Assembly (NCBI GenBank): GCA_038049695.1
Contig: CP142453.1
Location: forward strand, 17,922,001-17,986,000
Length of the DNA stretch: 64,000 nucleotides
Source of the DNA: Cinnamomum chago
Lineage: Eukaryota; Streptophyta; Magnoliopsida; Laurales; Lauraceae
Direction: 5' to 3'
The stretch's first letter is position 1, and each line of letters opens with the position of its first letter. Position numbers and translations under genes: made by a program. Of the stretch, positions 49,798-62,766 are shown piece by piece. The notes below the pieces were generated by a model. The model made no database searches. It was not told the DNA's origin and was given only the letters and a program-made list of their open reading frames with translations.

Positions 49798-52362
49798 CTC
49801 AAGATCTCCTTCATATCTAACCTTCTTTGCTTGAACACCAAGAGGGTCTAATGACATTCACATTGGAAAAGTACTTAGAATGAGAAGTTAAGCAAAATAG
49901 CACACAAGGATTGCAAGGAGCAACAACATGTTTGGTTTAAACCTTTCTGGAACAGACAATTTTAGATGGATGTTGTAGTTTTTATATTTAAGGAAATACT
50001 TTTGATGAAGCATCCTCTCCATGAATATTGATATTGCATTTGTAAATAACTGTCATGTTGATGTGGTGGGACATCCATATGGATAGGAAATGGAACAAAA
50101 ACCAGCTGAAACCAAATGAACCATTACATTGTGATTTTATTTAACCATCAATTTGCGCAGGCGATCATGCCTCGCTGATTTGATATTTAGATCAACATCC
50201 ATACATGTATTTGAAGAAAGTGGTGTAGATGTTCCTAATTTAATATCCATTCAAGAGAATGATTGAAACTGACTATCATCTTCTGTGTGACATTTCTACA
50301 TTATATATCCCTTTCGGAATCAAATATAGGTAGTAAATTATCTCCTATTTGCATTGCAATCCACTCACCTTGGTTGACTTGAATGACTTCCTTGTTGGCA
50401 AGGATTTCCATGGTGTCCTTTGCTATGTTTGACACATCACATCCTATGAGAAGGGGAGCCTGCAGAAGCAACATTTGGAACTTAAAAAGACTGAACTATG
50501 GAGATGTATTCATATTCAACACTGAATAAAAGAACTTCTATTATACCTTAGAAACAGACCAAAGGCTGAAGTGGACTACGTATTCATCATGTGTCATCCC
50601 TTCGTTTCCTATTTCAAGCATATCTGGATCTGAGAGCCACAACAGCAGCACGTTAATGCATAGGCAGAAAATCACAAGCGAAGATTTTAATATTTCAATT
50701 TTGAGTTTGTCACATTGGTAGGCATCAAATGCAGAGGGAAACTCAAACTTGCAACAGTATGGTTTAAATTTTTTTATGGGAAGTGTACGAAGGTGAAAAA
50801 CAAGGCTGAGGTTTGCACCAACATTCCCTATTAAATTTATAGCCAGAATTCAAACCATATCATGGTCAGAGGCATTAATACAATGTCTATGCATCGATAA
50901 ACAATATTTCTTCCCTTGATTCCTCAATATACAAACAGCAAAATAAAATAAGAACACTAACCATTCCAACCACCAGGTCTTGCATAGTCAGCAAACACTT
51001 CGTTCATATCAGCTCTAGATACCATGCTGTCAAATCAAAATCAGATTATGAGAAGATGCATATGGTTTTATGATTAATTGAAGAACTTAGCCAGGGACTC
51101 TACTCATCCATGCCTTTTCCAATCATCAGTTATATCGCCTGCCTTCATTAGAGCTCGGGTCATTACAGGATATCTATGAAAGAAAGAATGCATATTTCAA
51201 GTTAAAAATTAGTTCGCATCAACTTACATATGAAATAGTAGAGATGGTTGGAAAAACATTATTTAGACAAGAAGATTACCTAACCGTTGGTTTAGATCCA
51301 TCATTGTAACAGTTGTCATACTTCAAATAGTCAATACCCTTCAATTCCCATAGACCATGAAATTGTTTGATAATCAACAATTAGATATACATGAAGAATA
51401 GATAAATTCAAAAGTAGATAGTGCAATAGTTTTTGACTACATAGAAGAAATGATAATGAAACATGGATAAATAAAGCAGCTAATATTCATACCCATTCAG
51501 CAAATGTCTTGGCATCTATTTCTTCATGATGAAGTGATCCAGGCATTCTTTTGCTGCATGTATAAAACCTGGCATTTTCAAACCACCAACAAAAGCAACA
51601 TCCATATTAGTAAACATTCATCACTTTATTATGTACTGACATCAAAATAAAAGAACTGATGAAAGTACTTGAATTAAGGTAATGGTTATACTAAACAAAA
51701 CAGATACGAGTCACTCAGTTCCTTACCCTGCGTCTGAGTAGATTCCTAGCTTAAGCCCCTTGCTGTGTACATAATCTGCAAGAGCTTTTATTCCCGATGG
51801 AAAAGTCACCTTGTTACCAATTAACTTTCCCTAAATTTTTATATCACAAAGTTTTTTGGATGATGCTCCTATCAGTCCTTGAAACTAAAGCCATGTAAAC
51901 AAATGCATAGTAAAGATCATAAAAAATGAAGAACAAACCTCAGAGATGCGATTTAACTCAGCCCAGCAATCATCTATAAAAGATCAAAAGACGAGCTTAA
52001 GTTGTGTTTCTTTAGTCTAGCAAGTAATTTATGGCTAAAAAAGTGAGATATCCAAACAAGATACCTATGTTAACATAACGATATCCAAGCTTCGCGAGAC
52101 CCGTTGAGACCAAAGCATCAGCTGTTAAAAGATTAAATTGTGAAAACTTAATGGATCATCAAAATTTGAAAGAGTTTCAAAACAGAGCCTAAGAAATCAA
52201 TGAAGTAGAGATGTGAGGTAGGGCTGAAGGTCTTCAACCAAAACAGAGCCTAAGAAATAAATGAAGTAGAGATGTGAGGTAGGGCTGAAGGTCTTCAACT
52301 CACCAATTTGTCTGACAATTGTCTCATTAACCATGCAGTTGAAGTGATTCCAACTGTTCCAC
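49798..52362 (-). pseudogene. Alpha-galactosidase (GH27) remnant, ends and an internal block missing
   Basis: Eleven exons on the minus strand are readable in phase: 52362-52304, 52121-52065, 51973-51939, 51830-51727, 51568-51493, 51338-51280, 51173-51114, 51026-50962, 50629-50547, 50459-50369, 49847-49798. They read [33 protein letters not shown], the nucleophile motif [40 protein letters not shown] and APLLIGCDV. Missing are the exon with the signal peptide and PPMG, about 30 residues between MKAG and DITDDW (the FSLCEWGDMHP block, an in-frame loss), and the C-terminal beta domain after EGDLE. The donor after DITDDWK is GC, not GT. Retained frames suggest recent decay. Confidence 0.85.
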
Positions 52363-52599
52363 CTGAACAGAGGATATATGATTGTGTCAATATAGTTACT
52401 AATAAAACTATGAAAAAGAACAAAAAAAGATTTAGTTTTCTTCAACTGAATCTAAACCACAATTTCCTGAATTTCAAAAACCTAACAAACTCATCCAATA
52501 GAGATAAAAATGTATCAATAAGTTTATGAACATTGCTCCTCTTATCATCTTATGGAGTGGCTAAAAATTGAAGAAATAAAAGTAAATATTCATAAATGA

Positions 52600-52815
52600 T
52601 TATCAAACAACCTTCCTTTAATAAAAACTGAATTAGGGGGGAGATGTAGAATAAACACCCAGCCATCACCATAGTAAATCATATCCTAGGAAACTCAGGT
52701 TTCCATCTATATATCCACGTTATGTCCATCACCCCTAACCTCTTAAATAATTTTGTAGGATCCAATTTTACCATCAATTCCTTGGAATTTGATTCCATGA
52801 AAACAAGAAGGCCCT
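52600..52815. mobile_element. Tourist-like MITE fragment
   Basis: Similar over about 190 bases to the MITE at 42541-42856 (acccagccatcaccatag, atcctaggaaactcagg, cccctaacctcttaaata) and ending aagaaggccc, the Tourist-type end. The left end was not resolved. Confidence 0.5.
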
Positions 52816-53086
52816 TTGAGTATTTTAACTTCTATCAATCGTTCAACTAGTGTAAGGCTGATGGTTTTTCATTTATTTTGATATTTATGAATAGAAATGC
52901 ATTTAGATGCCCTGTTCTAATTGAAACTAGGATGAGTCAAGTTGATTGCAAGTCAACCAGTTTTCCTAGGATTGATTGTAAGGCTAGGATTGGGGTCTCT
53001 AGCTTTCGTTACCATGTCTACTGTGGTTTATTTACTAAATGTCACTTGTTCATATCTCATGTTAATTTATTTTCGGTTTCTTTAGG

Positions 53087-55780
53087 ATGTTAGAGGATGA
53101 GACGTTTGTTGTATTCCACTTTAATGGAGAGTTTGATTGGAATGCGACCAATCCGGTGTACAGGGGAGGTGAACAAAAAATGATGTATCTAAGCAATTTC
53201 ACAAAGTACTCTACATTGTTCCATAGTGCATTACAAGCAACGAAGTGGATAGAAAACGATGAAGCCATTGAAATTCAGTACCTTCACAACAACCGTCAAG
53301 CCTTCACATTGATTAAAGTAGCTAACGATGATGATGTAAATGCAATGTTGAAAGTGTCTCGGGATAATGTAAATGGGCTTTATCTATATGTGAGCAAAAA
53401 CACCGAGTGTTCAAGAGGTAAACGTGAAGGACATTCAAGGTATTGCACCATGTCCTAATCACTTTGTGCACTATTTATTTATCTATGGAGCTCTAACTTC
53501 TTTTTCCTTATATACATGCAAGGTTGACTCATGTGAATGTGTTTGAAGACATTCAAAATGCTCTCGATCAAAGAACCAATAACTTGAAGGAAAAAAGTGT
53601 TGGATATCCTAGAGGTCGTCCTGTTAGCACAACACGGTACGTTATTATCTTGTTCACTAGATTGAATTTTGATTTCTTCCTTGAAAGGTGAAGATTGACT
53701 AATCATTATTATTTGGATGCAGTGATTCTCACAAAAGCTCTTCGAAAGCACTTGGACGTGACATTTATAATTTTGAAGCAAATCCCGATATTGGAGTAAA
53801 CAGTATCCATTCTTGTGATACCATTGATCCCACTGTTGATCTCGAGGAAGACATTGAAGCCATCTTCTCCTTTTCACCTGATCACTTTACATTAATAGAC
53901 TCTCAGCCATGGGCAAATGATGATCCTACAGTAGGGGACAAAATGCAAGAAGATGTGGGAATCCGCGCCAAAACGTTAACCGTTGGTGAAGATCCTAACA
54001 TTGAAGGTGAAGATCCTAACATTGAAGATACGCTAGTGCCAGTTGATGATTTCAAACATGAGTTGCTAGAGAGTACTGCGCAAAATTTGTGGAAAGGGAG
54101 AGTGTTTCCAGATCGTGATACATTTAGGAGAACCCTCGCGAAATTTGCAATGTATAAGAATTTTGTGTTGAAGCATCTGAAGACCAACAATTATAAAGTT
54201 ACTGCACGGTGCGACGATGCAACATGTCCATGGCGTATACATGCTTCTATTGTGGAATCAGGTCCACAATTTCAAGTTCGGACATATAACCCAATTCATT
54301 CATGTTCAAAACCAATGATGGGGATGGCACATAAACAAGCGAAAGCTTCCTTGATTGCAGACTTTGTCAAAGATAGGCTTCGATTTAATAATATGTACAC
54401 ACCAAAGGAAATTATGTTTGACTTTCAAATGGAGTTTGGGGTAACGATAAGTTATAGAAAGGCATATCTAGGAAGAGAGATTGCAATGAATGAAATACGG
54501 GGTTCATTCGAGGAGTCTTTTCAAATCCTTCCTCGATATTGTATGGAATTACAAATGATGAATTCTGGAACAAGAATCGAGTTGCTGAAGCATGAAGATA
54601 ACTCCTTTAGAAGATTATTTTGGGCAATTGGAGCATGCATCGAAGCCTTCCGTTCTTCCTTGAGGCCTGTGATAGCTGTAGATGGAGCACATCTTCGAGG
54701 TAAGTATCCAGGTGTTATACTGACGGCCGCTACTTATGATGGTAATCATCAGCTTTTCCCACTTGCCTTTGCCATAGTTGAGGCCGAACGACGAGATAGC
54801 TGGTCATGGTTCTTTGCAAATCTTCAAATAGCTCTTGGTGAGTCTCGATATCTAACAATTGTCTCTGATCGTCAGAAAGGCCTTGTTCCTGCGGTGGAAG
54901 AAGTATTTCCAAATGCTCAACATTGTTTTTGCTGTCGTCATATCGCGGAGAATATACGTTCGAGATTCAAAGATGATGGCATTGTTAAGAAATTTTGGCT
55001 TGCTGCAAAATCTTACAGACCATGTGAATATGAGGCTCATATGAATGATATAAAGGCTGTAAACCTAGATGCTTATAAATACATTCATGCAATCGGAAGA
55101 CAACATTGGTCCAATGCTTTTGTGGAGGGTAGGCGGTACGGCATGTTAACTCAAAACATTGCAGAATGCTTAAACAGTCTAATGAAGCACAATAGAGAGC
55201 TTCCGATATCAAAACAAGTCGATGGGATTCGTGCAAAGTTAATGGATTTTTTCCATCTTCGAAGGACTACGTCAATGCAGCTGAAGACACGCCTAACTCC
55301 TTGGGCAGAAACCATTTTAAGCAATCTACAGAAGGATCCCGACGTTTGAATTGTCGACAAGCAGGTCCCAATGAATTTCAGATACAGTCTTGGGAGTTCA
55401 TTGATGTTGTTCACCTAGATAGAAACAATTGTACGTGTCGGATGTGGGCAACTATTGGAATTCCGTGCGAGCATGCCTTGTCAGTCATGAAAACCAGAGG
55501 CTTGGATCCATATGATTTTTGCGAGGATTGGTACACCTGTGATACATATAGAAGGACTTATGGTCATGTAATACATCCAACCCGCGATATGCGCCAATGG
55601 GAGCACATTAGTAATGAGGTGGTCAAACCTCCACTTGCTACCAGGCAGCCCGGACGTCCAAAGAAGAATAGAATTCGCACGGAAGAAGTTAATCGGCAAA
55701 GAAGACAAGTGACGTGCTCTATTTGTAAAAATAGGGGTCACAACCGACAAAAATGCAGGAATCCACCAATGGGAAGTTGA
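53087..55780 (+). pseudogene. MULE transposase with one frameshift
   Basis: Three exons in phase: 53087-53439, 53523-53636, and 53723 on. The N-terminus is PB1-like (ETFVVFHFNGEFDWNATNPV). The DNA-binding region follows, then the DDE core with VIAVDGAHLRGKYPG, TIVSDRQKGLVPA and NIAECLNSLMK, a SWIM finger (CTCRMWATIGIPCEHAL) and a CCHC knuckle (CSICKNRGHNRQKC). The frame stops at 55347-55349, while the SWIM and knuckle part continues one base out of register from about 55330 to 55780. No stop lies before this point, so one indel inactivates it. No terminal inverted repeats were found in nearby sequence. It lies head-to-tail beyond the alpha-galactosidase remnant and faces the Ulp1 gene. Confidence 0.85.
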
Positions 55781-56559
55781 TCCATGATGGCTAAACCATG
55801 GAGCCATGTCTTTTGAAGTGGGCTAACCAAGTAATTTTTTATTTTTATCTTTTTTAAAGGTGGAACCATGTGTTTTAATGAAAATTGTGGCTACTTGTGG
55901 TTCTGGCATTTGTAGCACTTTTTTTTTTTTTTTTTTTTTGTAAAGCTGGAACCATGTCTTTTGAAGTTGTCTAACCATCTATTTACTGCACTTTGTATTT
56001 AGTGCCTACATTTGTAACAGGAGGAACATTTTTAGGCAGTTGATGAATTGGTACGAGGACTTGAGGAGTAAATACTAAATAATATATCACTGCTTGATTA
56101 AAAGAGAAACAAAAGAAAAGAAAACAAAGGAATCTGATTCAGAATGCAACATTGCTTTATCGCTTTAAGGTTATTTGTAAATGAGAGACAATCAAACCTG
56201 AATCTTATTCAGATTTACCCACATTATGTTACTGTTTTAAGCTTACCTGTTAATGAGTCATGATGGTCCATATGAGCCTCATCCTCCCATTCTCTCCAGC
56301 TGTGGATCTGGCAAAACAATTTATTTATCAAAGAAATAACCAGAACCTAATGGAGTTCTAGTTTCTTGTTTGCAAGTTAGGAGCAACATTGGTCATAAGA
56401 GTAACTGCAATTCAAAGAGTTCCATCTTCATGAAGCAAATTTGGCATGAGATGCATTTGCGGTGAGTTGAAGATACCAAATAATGCATCAAGTTTCCAAT
56501 TTCACAACACACAGAACGGTGAATTAAAGAAGAAATAACCTAAGATTGCACAATGATGC
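55781..56559. other. Spacer with one exon-like segment
   Basis: Holds a T run of about 20 at 55919-55939. On the minus strand 56307-56247 is bounded by a good acceptor (tttgccag) and donor (GTAAGC) and is open (HSWREWEDEAHMDHHDS), but I recognise no family and cannot link it to other exons. Confidence 0.3.
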
Positions 56560-57180
56560 TCAATGAAAGCTTACTGTTAGCACATATTATGTGTAGGAAT
56601 TGAACACAGTGTTCGTTGATGTCAACTAACAGTTTGTTGACCTCAACGAATAAATTCGTTGATGTCAATGAAAGCTTACTGTTAGCACATATTATGTGTA
56701 GGAATTGAACACAGTGTTCGTTGATGTCAACTAACAGTTTGTTGACATCAACGAAGTCAATGAAAGCTTACTGTTAGCACATATTATGTGTAGGAATTGA
56801 ACACAGTGTTCGTTGATGTCAACTAACAGTTTGTTGACATCAACGAATAAATTCGTTGATGTCAATGAAAGCTTACTGTTAGCACATATTATGTGTAGGA
56901 ATTGAACACAGTGTTCGTTGATGTCAACTAACAGTTTGTTGACCTCAACGAATAAATTCGTTGATGTCAATGAAAGCTTACTGTTAGCACATATTATGTG
57001 TAGGAATTGAACACAGTGTTCGTTGATGTCAACTAATAGTTTGTTGACATCAACGAATAAATTCGTTGATGTCAATGAAAGCGTACTGTTAGCACATATT
57101 ATGTGTAGGAATTGAACACAGTGTTCGTTGATGTCAACTAACAGTTTGTTGACATCAATGAATAAATTTGGTATATATGT
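56560..57180 (+). repeat. 105-bp minisatellite, six copies
   Basis: Units start at equivalent points near 56581, 56686, 56778, 56883, 56988 and 57093, spaced 105 bases except for one 13-base deletion. Each unit holds a perfect inverted repeat (ttcgttgatgtcaac .. gttgacatcaacgaa) around taacagttt. Copies differ by single bases. Confidence 0.92.
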
Positions 57181-57866
57181 ATGAAACGTCATGCTAGCCT
57201 GGAGAGTTTTTTTCCCATTCTCTATGGCACCACTTGGAGGTACCTTTGGTTGTGCAAATCCTTTCCAACTCTCATCACATTACATTTGATCACATTTAAA
57301 CCACATATGCATCACAACACATTGGATGTGCAAGAAGGTAAAAATTCACCTATATTGGCATACAGTTGTCTAACACTCATGAAACTCAAGCTTTAATTCT
57401 CTTGGAAATGTGATCTACAGCACATGAACAACCTGTTTGGTAACAATGAAACACTCCAACACTCATGAAAACCATGCTTCAATTCTCTAGGAAATGTGAT
57501 CTACACCACATGAACCACCTGTTTGTGATCAATCAAACACTCAACACATCCAGCACATGAACAACCTGTTTGGCAACATTTCCAGCAACTTCTTGTCAAG
57601 TTTCAAGATAAACTAACTAGTATCACTACAGTGAGACAATAAACTGTCAACGGGCACTTTAGATTATCTTCCAACATATATACAAGAAGAAAATGAAATC
57701 AACAACAGTGGCCATCAGAGTTAACATGTCAACCATCCAAATGGCCCAAGAAAAAAAAAGGTTCAGTTTACAGAGTGTTGGACATCCCAATGGGAGAACA
57801 GTATGATCAGATCTCACAATAAAAGTTTATTCAGGTTGGAAACATATTGAATATCCATCATCCCCA
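57181..57866. other. Spacer between minisatellite and Ulp1 gene
   Basis: AT-rich; contains two near-copies of an aacactcatgaaa..caagctttaattctc segment (about 57370-57400 and 57455-57490). No gene seen; likely 3' flank of the Ulp1-like gene. Confidence 0.4.
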
Positions 57867-59921
57867 TCATGTTGACTGTTGATCCCTTTCCTTGTACAAT
57901 TCTAACTGCCTATGGTACTGGTTAGTCACTAGTTTGCATCGATAATACATCATGTCACGCTGGCTGAATTCAAACTTTAGATTGAGGACGACATGTTCTA
58001 TAGTTGCCATTACAAAAAATCCACAGTCATGTGAATTCGCTTGCAAAGGGACGTTCTCAACAATTCGTCTCCTCCATCCCACTGGCTCTTCCCAATTGTA
58101 GGCAGCGAAAGAATCATTCAACCATTGAATCTGTAGAGATAACATAAAGTATCAAAATATGAATTTGTAGAAAAATTGAAGTGCTCATATTTAAGCTGTA
58201 TTAACAATTAATCTGAATAGAAACAACTAATATGTATATATGTCGATACTCAATACTCACAAATTGTTGAGCCATTTCCCAATGTCGTGAGTCCCCTGGC
58301 ATACTATTGTAATAGTCCCATCTTTTTGCATTTGGATATCCCACGATGACGGTGAAGTGCTCCAAATAACACATTGGAACAATGATAATATCACGTTTCT
58401 GCTTTTCACCCACCCTCCATCCATATTCACCAAATATGTGTAAATAATTATGCTTGTCTTCTCTTAGCCATATATCCTTCAAAATGTACCCACAAAGTGT
58501 CATTATTTGTGATCAGGTTCATATTGAGTATAAGTTAGGCAATCGATTTTTTCCAAGCATCGAAAGTTAAAAATAAATGGAGTATACGATGAAAGTCATA
58601 CCGAAGCATTCGTGTCAATGAAGTATGCATGTGGTGCCTTGGACTTCAAATAAACATCAAGCCAATTCTGCAGTATACCTGTGTCTAGCCAATCTCTTGA
58701 TAGGAGTCTCTTCAATCTTTCAGGATTAGGGCTAATGCAGACCTTGGCAAGGTAATCAAACCTGAGGTTGTAATAGTGCATATTGATCAGTAATTCCAAT
58801 GAGCAATAATCCAATCATGGTAATCAAACTTGGGGGAGGATATATCATATTGGTCAGTAATTCATATTTGCACAGAGAATTCCCAATGAGCATCCAATGT
58901 CAACAGCCAATCAGTTTGGAAACCCACAATTTACTATCTAATCTCATTGTATTGATGTAGCAGTAACTGCCTGAAGCCACATGCACCAACATATAGGACT
59001 CACTTTCATATATAAAAGTGAATTCATGGCTTGTGGGGATTAGCTTTTTGTTGCTCAGTGGCCCATTATGTAGGGTTGTGTTTCTTAACACCTGGGATAG
59101 GCTGTGGTTTTGCTTCTTTCACTCTTTTTTTGTTTTGCTCAGCCCCAAGCAATATAACTAATAATTGCTTGTTTAGGAAGCACAAGAAAGTGCAATTTTT
59201 TTTATTTCCATAGTTGGGCTGTTTGGAAAACTTAATAAATTAAAAGAATACTTCATTCTCTATTAGATATCTCCCTACACCCCTATCAACCTCCTCTCTC
59301 AACTTGAGTGAAAATATATTATATTGGTATCTCTAAAATATCATATCAATATCTTAAAAAGGGAATTGCATACCTTCCGTAGTAGTCCTCCCAAAACTTG
59401 TCTAGCAGATCAGTCTCCTCCTTCGTTAGTTGGTACGAAGAATTCTTAGGCCAATTTAGAGAGGTACTAAAACCGTCATATTTCAAAGGAACTTTTTTGA
59501 CCCTGGTTGCATTTTTTACACGAATAACCATTGAGGGGACCTTTTTAGTGGGAGACTCTATGGGAATTTCTTGTTGGTTTTTTGGGGGAGGACTATCAAG
59601 AACAATTTCAACGGGGGATGTTTTCAATCTAGGAGACCTTCGAGGAGAGGCCATGAGACTGAGACTTTTGATACTTATGCCTTTGGAGGACTCAGGTGGA
59701 GTATTTTCCTTTGGATTGGGTGATTTATTGGCAAACTCTAGCTTATTCTTCAACACTATCTGTTGTCTCTCACTCATTTTGCCTTTACCTAGAGGTTCAC
59801 TTGGACTCACTTTGCTATATCCAAATTCCACAAAATCATTTTCAAATGCTTCATTAAAGTATTCAACCTTGGCACGTACTACACGTAGCACTTCATCAGA
59901 ATTCATTTCCACAAATGTTCT
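57867..59921 (-). CDS. Ulp1/C48-type SUMO-protease-like protein, 5' part cut off by LTR
   Basis: Exons on the minus strand: 59921-59374 (partial), 58761-58602, 58476-58261, 58130-57867, all in phase with GT..AG borders. The first exon is charged, Ser/Pro-rich and low-complexity, then WPKNSSYQLTKEE. The catalytic domain follows with the Ulp1 triad: His in MCYLEHFTVIVGY, Asp in KRWDYYNSM, and the oxyanion Gln with nucleophile Cys in PLQANSHDCGFFV. Such plant Ulp1-like proteins are mostly transposon-borne, notably in certain MULEs. The convergent MULE transposase at 53-56 kb suggests the same here. The N-terminus is severed at 59922 by insertion of an LTR retrotransposon, right after the residues RTFVEMNSDEVL on the downstream side. 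Confidence 0.8.
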
Positions 59922-62766
59922 TGTCGCGACCCCGGAACGGATTCCCGGGCCCGCGACGTTGGTGATGATGTTTATGCTCAATGGTTCATTATTTTCCCAC
60001 AGGTTCCCGCGGTGAGGATTCCCAAAGACACGCGGAATCTGGCTCACACGTACACGATTTGCGGAAGCGTGTAGCAAAACACAACTAGATAAGCACCAGT
60101 AAAATATTTAGGTGCTATCACAATAATATACAAGACAAAGTATCAAAGGAATAAGTTAACAAGACATTCCCAACATTATTCAAGTTACAAGTCTAACAAG
60201 AAAGTAAATTAAGTTTTGTTACAATTCCCAAGAGAGGCCAACAGAGGCCAATACACAACTCCAACATAAACGAAAGGACCCTAAGACAAAATGTGACGAA
60301 ACTCAGGAACCAGACCGACATCTAGATGACATCGTCGGGCTGCCACTCTCTCACGGGAGTTGGCTCACAAGCCTCCTCCTGACGCTCCTCCTCAAAGGCA
60401 ACGTCACCTGCACCTGGGCACCAACAAGCAAGGGTCAAACACGACGGTTTGGCAGGTAATCAATATAGGCATGAACATGACAATAATACTTTGGAAAAGC
60501 ACTTGAAATCGAATACTTGATTTGAACTGTCACAATAGCTGAGGTATCAAAACAAACTAGCATGAGTACTAAATATATCATGAAAAGTTACAATCCACAA
60601 AGAGCCCATCCTTTCTCTATCATTTATATAATGAAAAGAGCAAGCACGCACGACAAGCACGATATACATAATATAAGCACGACACGATTTCCCACAAAGA
60701 CGGGAATTCCGGCCGCGGAACCGGACACGCACGATGTGTAATAAATACACGACCAGTCTGCAGACAGTCCACATGTTTAAAGACTCCCAGACAGTGGATC
60801 AAACCGAAGGGGCAGTCTAAGCTCAGTGGTGTTTACTTAGTTCATGAATGCACAAAACACGCGAAGCACGATCAAACACGTCGAGATAAAAAGGGGGAAT
60901 TCACTTATCACAACACGACGAGCACGACTAGCACGAGGCATAATATTTATGCAAAACACGCTTAGGAAGTGATCCCCTTTTTCTTAACAAAACTTCAAAA
61001 CACGGTTGTACTAACACTTCAAAATGAGTTCACAATGGTATTCATCATACCCAAAAATCAAGGTTCAAACACAAAGTCTATCAAGCACATACAAGGACCT
61101 TTGGATGGTTGTTGTACAATCGAAGCCCAGATGCGGAGTTAAAAATAGAATTGGTGCCCCAGAAGTTCAAGGACATCTCGGGTCTCGAGTGTACAATATC
61201 AAGCTAAAGGTCACTTAACATGTCCTAGTTTTTCATTCTTGCTAAACTCGTCAAAATACACAAACAGTGAATTTCGGTCACCTCGCGGTCAGGTGGCGGC
61301 TAGCCGAACTGGGGCCCGGCGGCTAGCCGCAAGGTGACCGCCAGGCTGACCGCCGAAATACCAATTTTGAACTTAGCTCTCGGGAAATGGAACCGCATTG
61401 CGCGGTTGGCTTGCGGTTAACCGCGAGTAGGACTGGCGGTTAGCCGTGAGCTGACCGCTGGTCCCAGGTAAAAATGCTAGCTTCTGGAAAGGTAACCGCT
61501 GAGTTCGGTCAGCATGCGGTTAGCCGAAGTGGACACGGGCGGCTAGCCGCGAGCTGACCGCTGTGCTGACCGCCAGTGCACGGGAATGCGTTTCAGCACA
61601 GATTTTTCACATTTCTCTTCTTCCCTTCCATTCATTCTCATTCCACTTATATTCCCTGAGTCTACATACTCTCCAAGGGACAAAGCACACCTCCAAAACT
61701 CATGAAAACACAATCATAAAGCTTGTAAACATATCCATATGCAAAGTTTCCAAAACAATAATGTAGCTTAAAATAACATGCACAATGATCCTATAGAGAT
61801 TACTTGCCTTGCCCAAATGCTAAACACTCCACTTCAAGCTCTTCACACAAGCTAATCCCACACTACAAGCCAAACCAAGAAAACACACAAAACTTACTCA
61901 AAAAAATGGAAACAAGAAACCCATTTTCCAAATAGGGTTTGAAAACATGAAAAACATGATCTTAAGGAACTAAAATGACTCAATGGAAAGTATGGGTTGA
62001 AGCTCTTACCTAGAGAAGGTCAAACAAGAGAGAGGGAAAGAAATGGAGTTCTTGCCCAACTTGAAAACTCAAGAAACTTATATCAATGGAGAGCTTGCAA
62101 GGAGATGAAGAAAATGGCAGTCTTAGAATTTCCTTTGGAGCTCTCTAGCTAGATCAAACCAAGTGAGGAAGATGAAGGAGAAAAGAGCTCTCCTTGCCCT
62201 AGGTTTAGAAATTGCAGAGATTTGGGGGAATGAGTGAAATGAGAGGAAGAAAGGGTTTTAAGTGATGACTCATGGGCCCCATTTGACTTGAACTTGAAAT
62301 GGCTAAAACACGATCTTGTGGGCCTCGGATGACTTCGACGAAGAAGGATAAAACGATCTTCGAAATATCTAGTTTCCGAAAAGTATATTTTTGATGTAGT
62401 TTTGAGATCTCGAAAATTGTGTCCAGATTTATGCAAGAAAGACAATTTTACCCTCTTTGGGCCAGAACTTGGGTTTTTGGGCTTCAAACATGAATGGTCT
62501 TAAAACGAGAGTTGTAACACATAAAAAGATCATTCAAATGAAATCAAAACCACACTCACACGGAAAACGATACGATCTTCCCAAGCTTACACGTGCACTC
62601 AAGCCTTCTTGAGTGTGTCTAACCAATACTAAACGTTCTCAAAATTCCCAAAGCTATGTCCAGGACTAAGGCTAATCACTTCTAACCCAACCACAACTAA
62701 ACTCACTTAAGACTAAACACATACTAATCGCACACTAATCGAACTGGTCTGGGTCGGGGTCTAACA
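59922..62766 (-). repeat. Long LTR (2.85 kb) of a Tekay/Del-like chromovirus
   Basis: The ends are inverted (tgtcgcgacc on the left, ggggtctaaca on the right; on the minus strand TGTTAGACCC to GGTCGCGACA). The right edge abuts a perfect purine tract. An LTR near 3 kb is typical of Tekay/Del. It contains AGCACGA-rich DNA (60640-60930) and a GC-rich block at 61270-61575. The other LTR lies outside the window. A candidate left target duplication is gttct at 59917-59921. Confidence 0.8.
61270..61575. repeat. GC-rich imperfect repeats with GCGGCTAGCCGC palindromes
   Basis: Three related stretches of about 70-100 bases are built from gcggctagccg, gcggttagccg and gctgaccgc words, many self-complementary, inside the chromovirus LTR. 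Could form strong RNA hairpins. Much more GC-rich than its surroundings. Confidence 0.7.

Noticed and set aside
56731..57192. Minus-strand open frame of 153 codons with a 35-residue repeat
   Set aside because: It is the translation of the 105-bp minisatellite; no start context, domain or splice signals.
59346..60077. Single 243-codon minus-strand open frame starting MLHASANRV
   Set aside because: Its first 50 or so codons lie in the inserted LTR; only the part from 59921 down belongs to the Ulp1-like gene, and the real exon ends at a splice donor at 59374.
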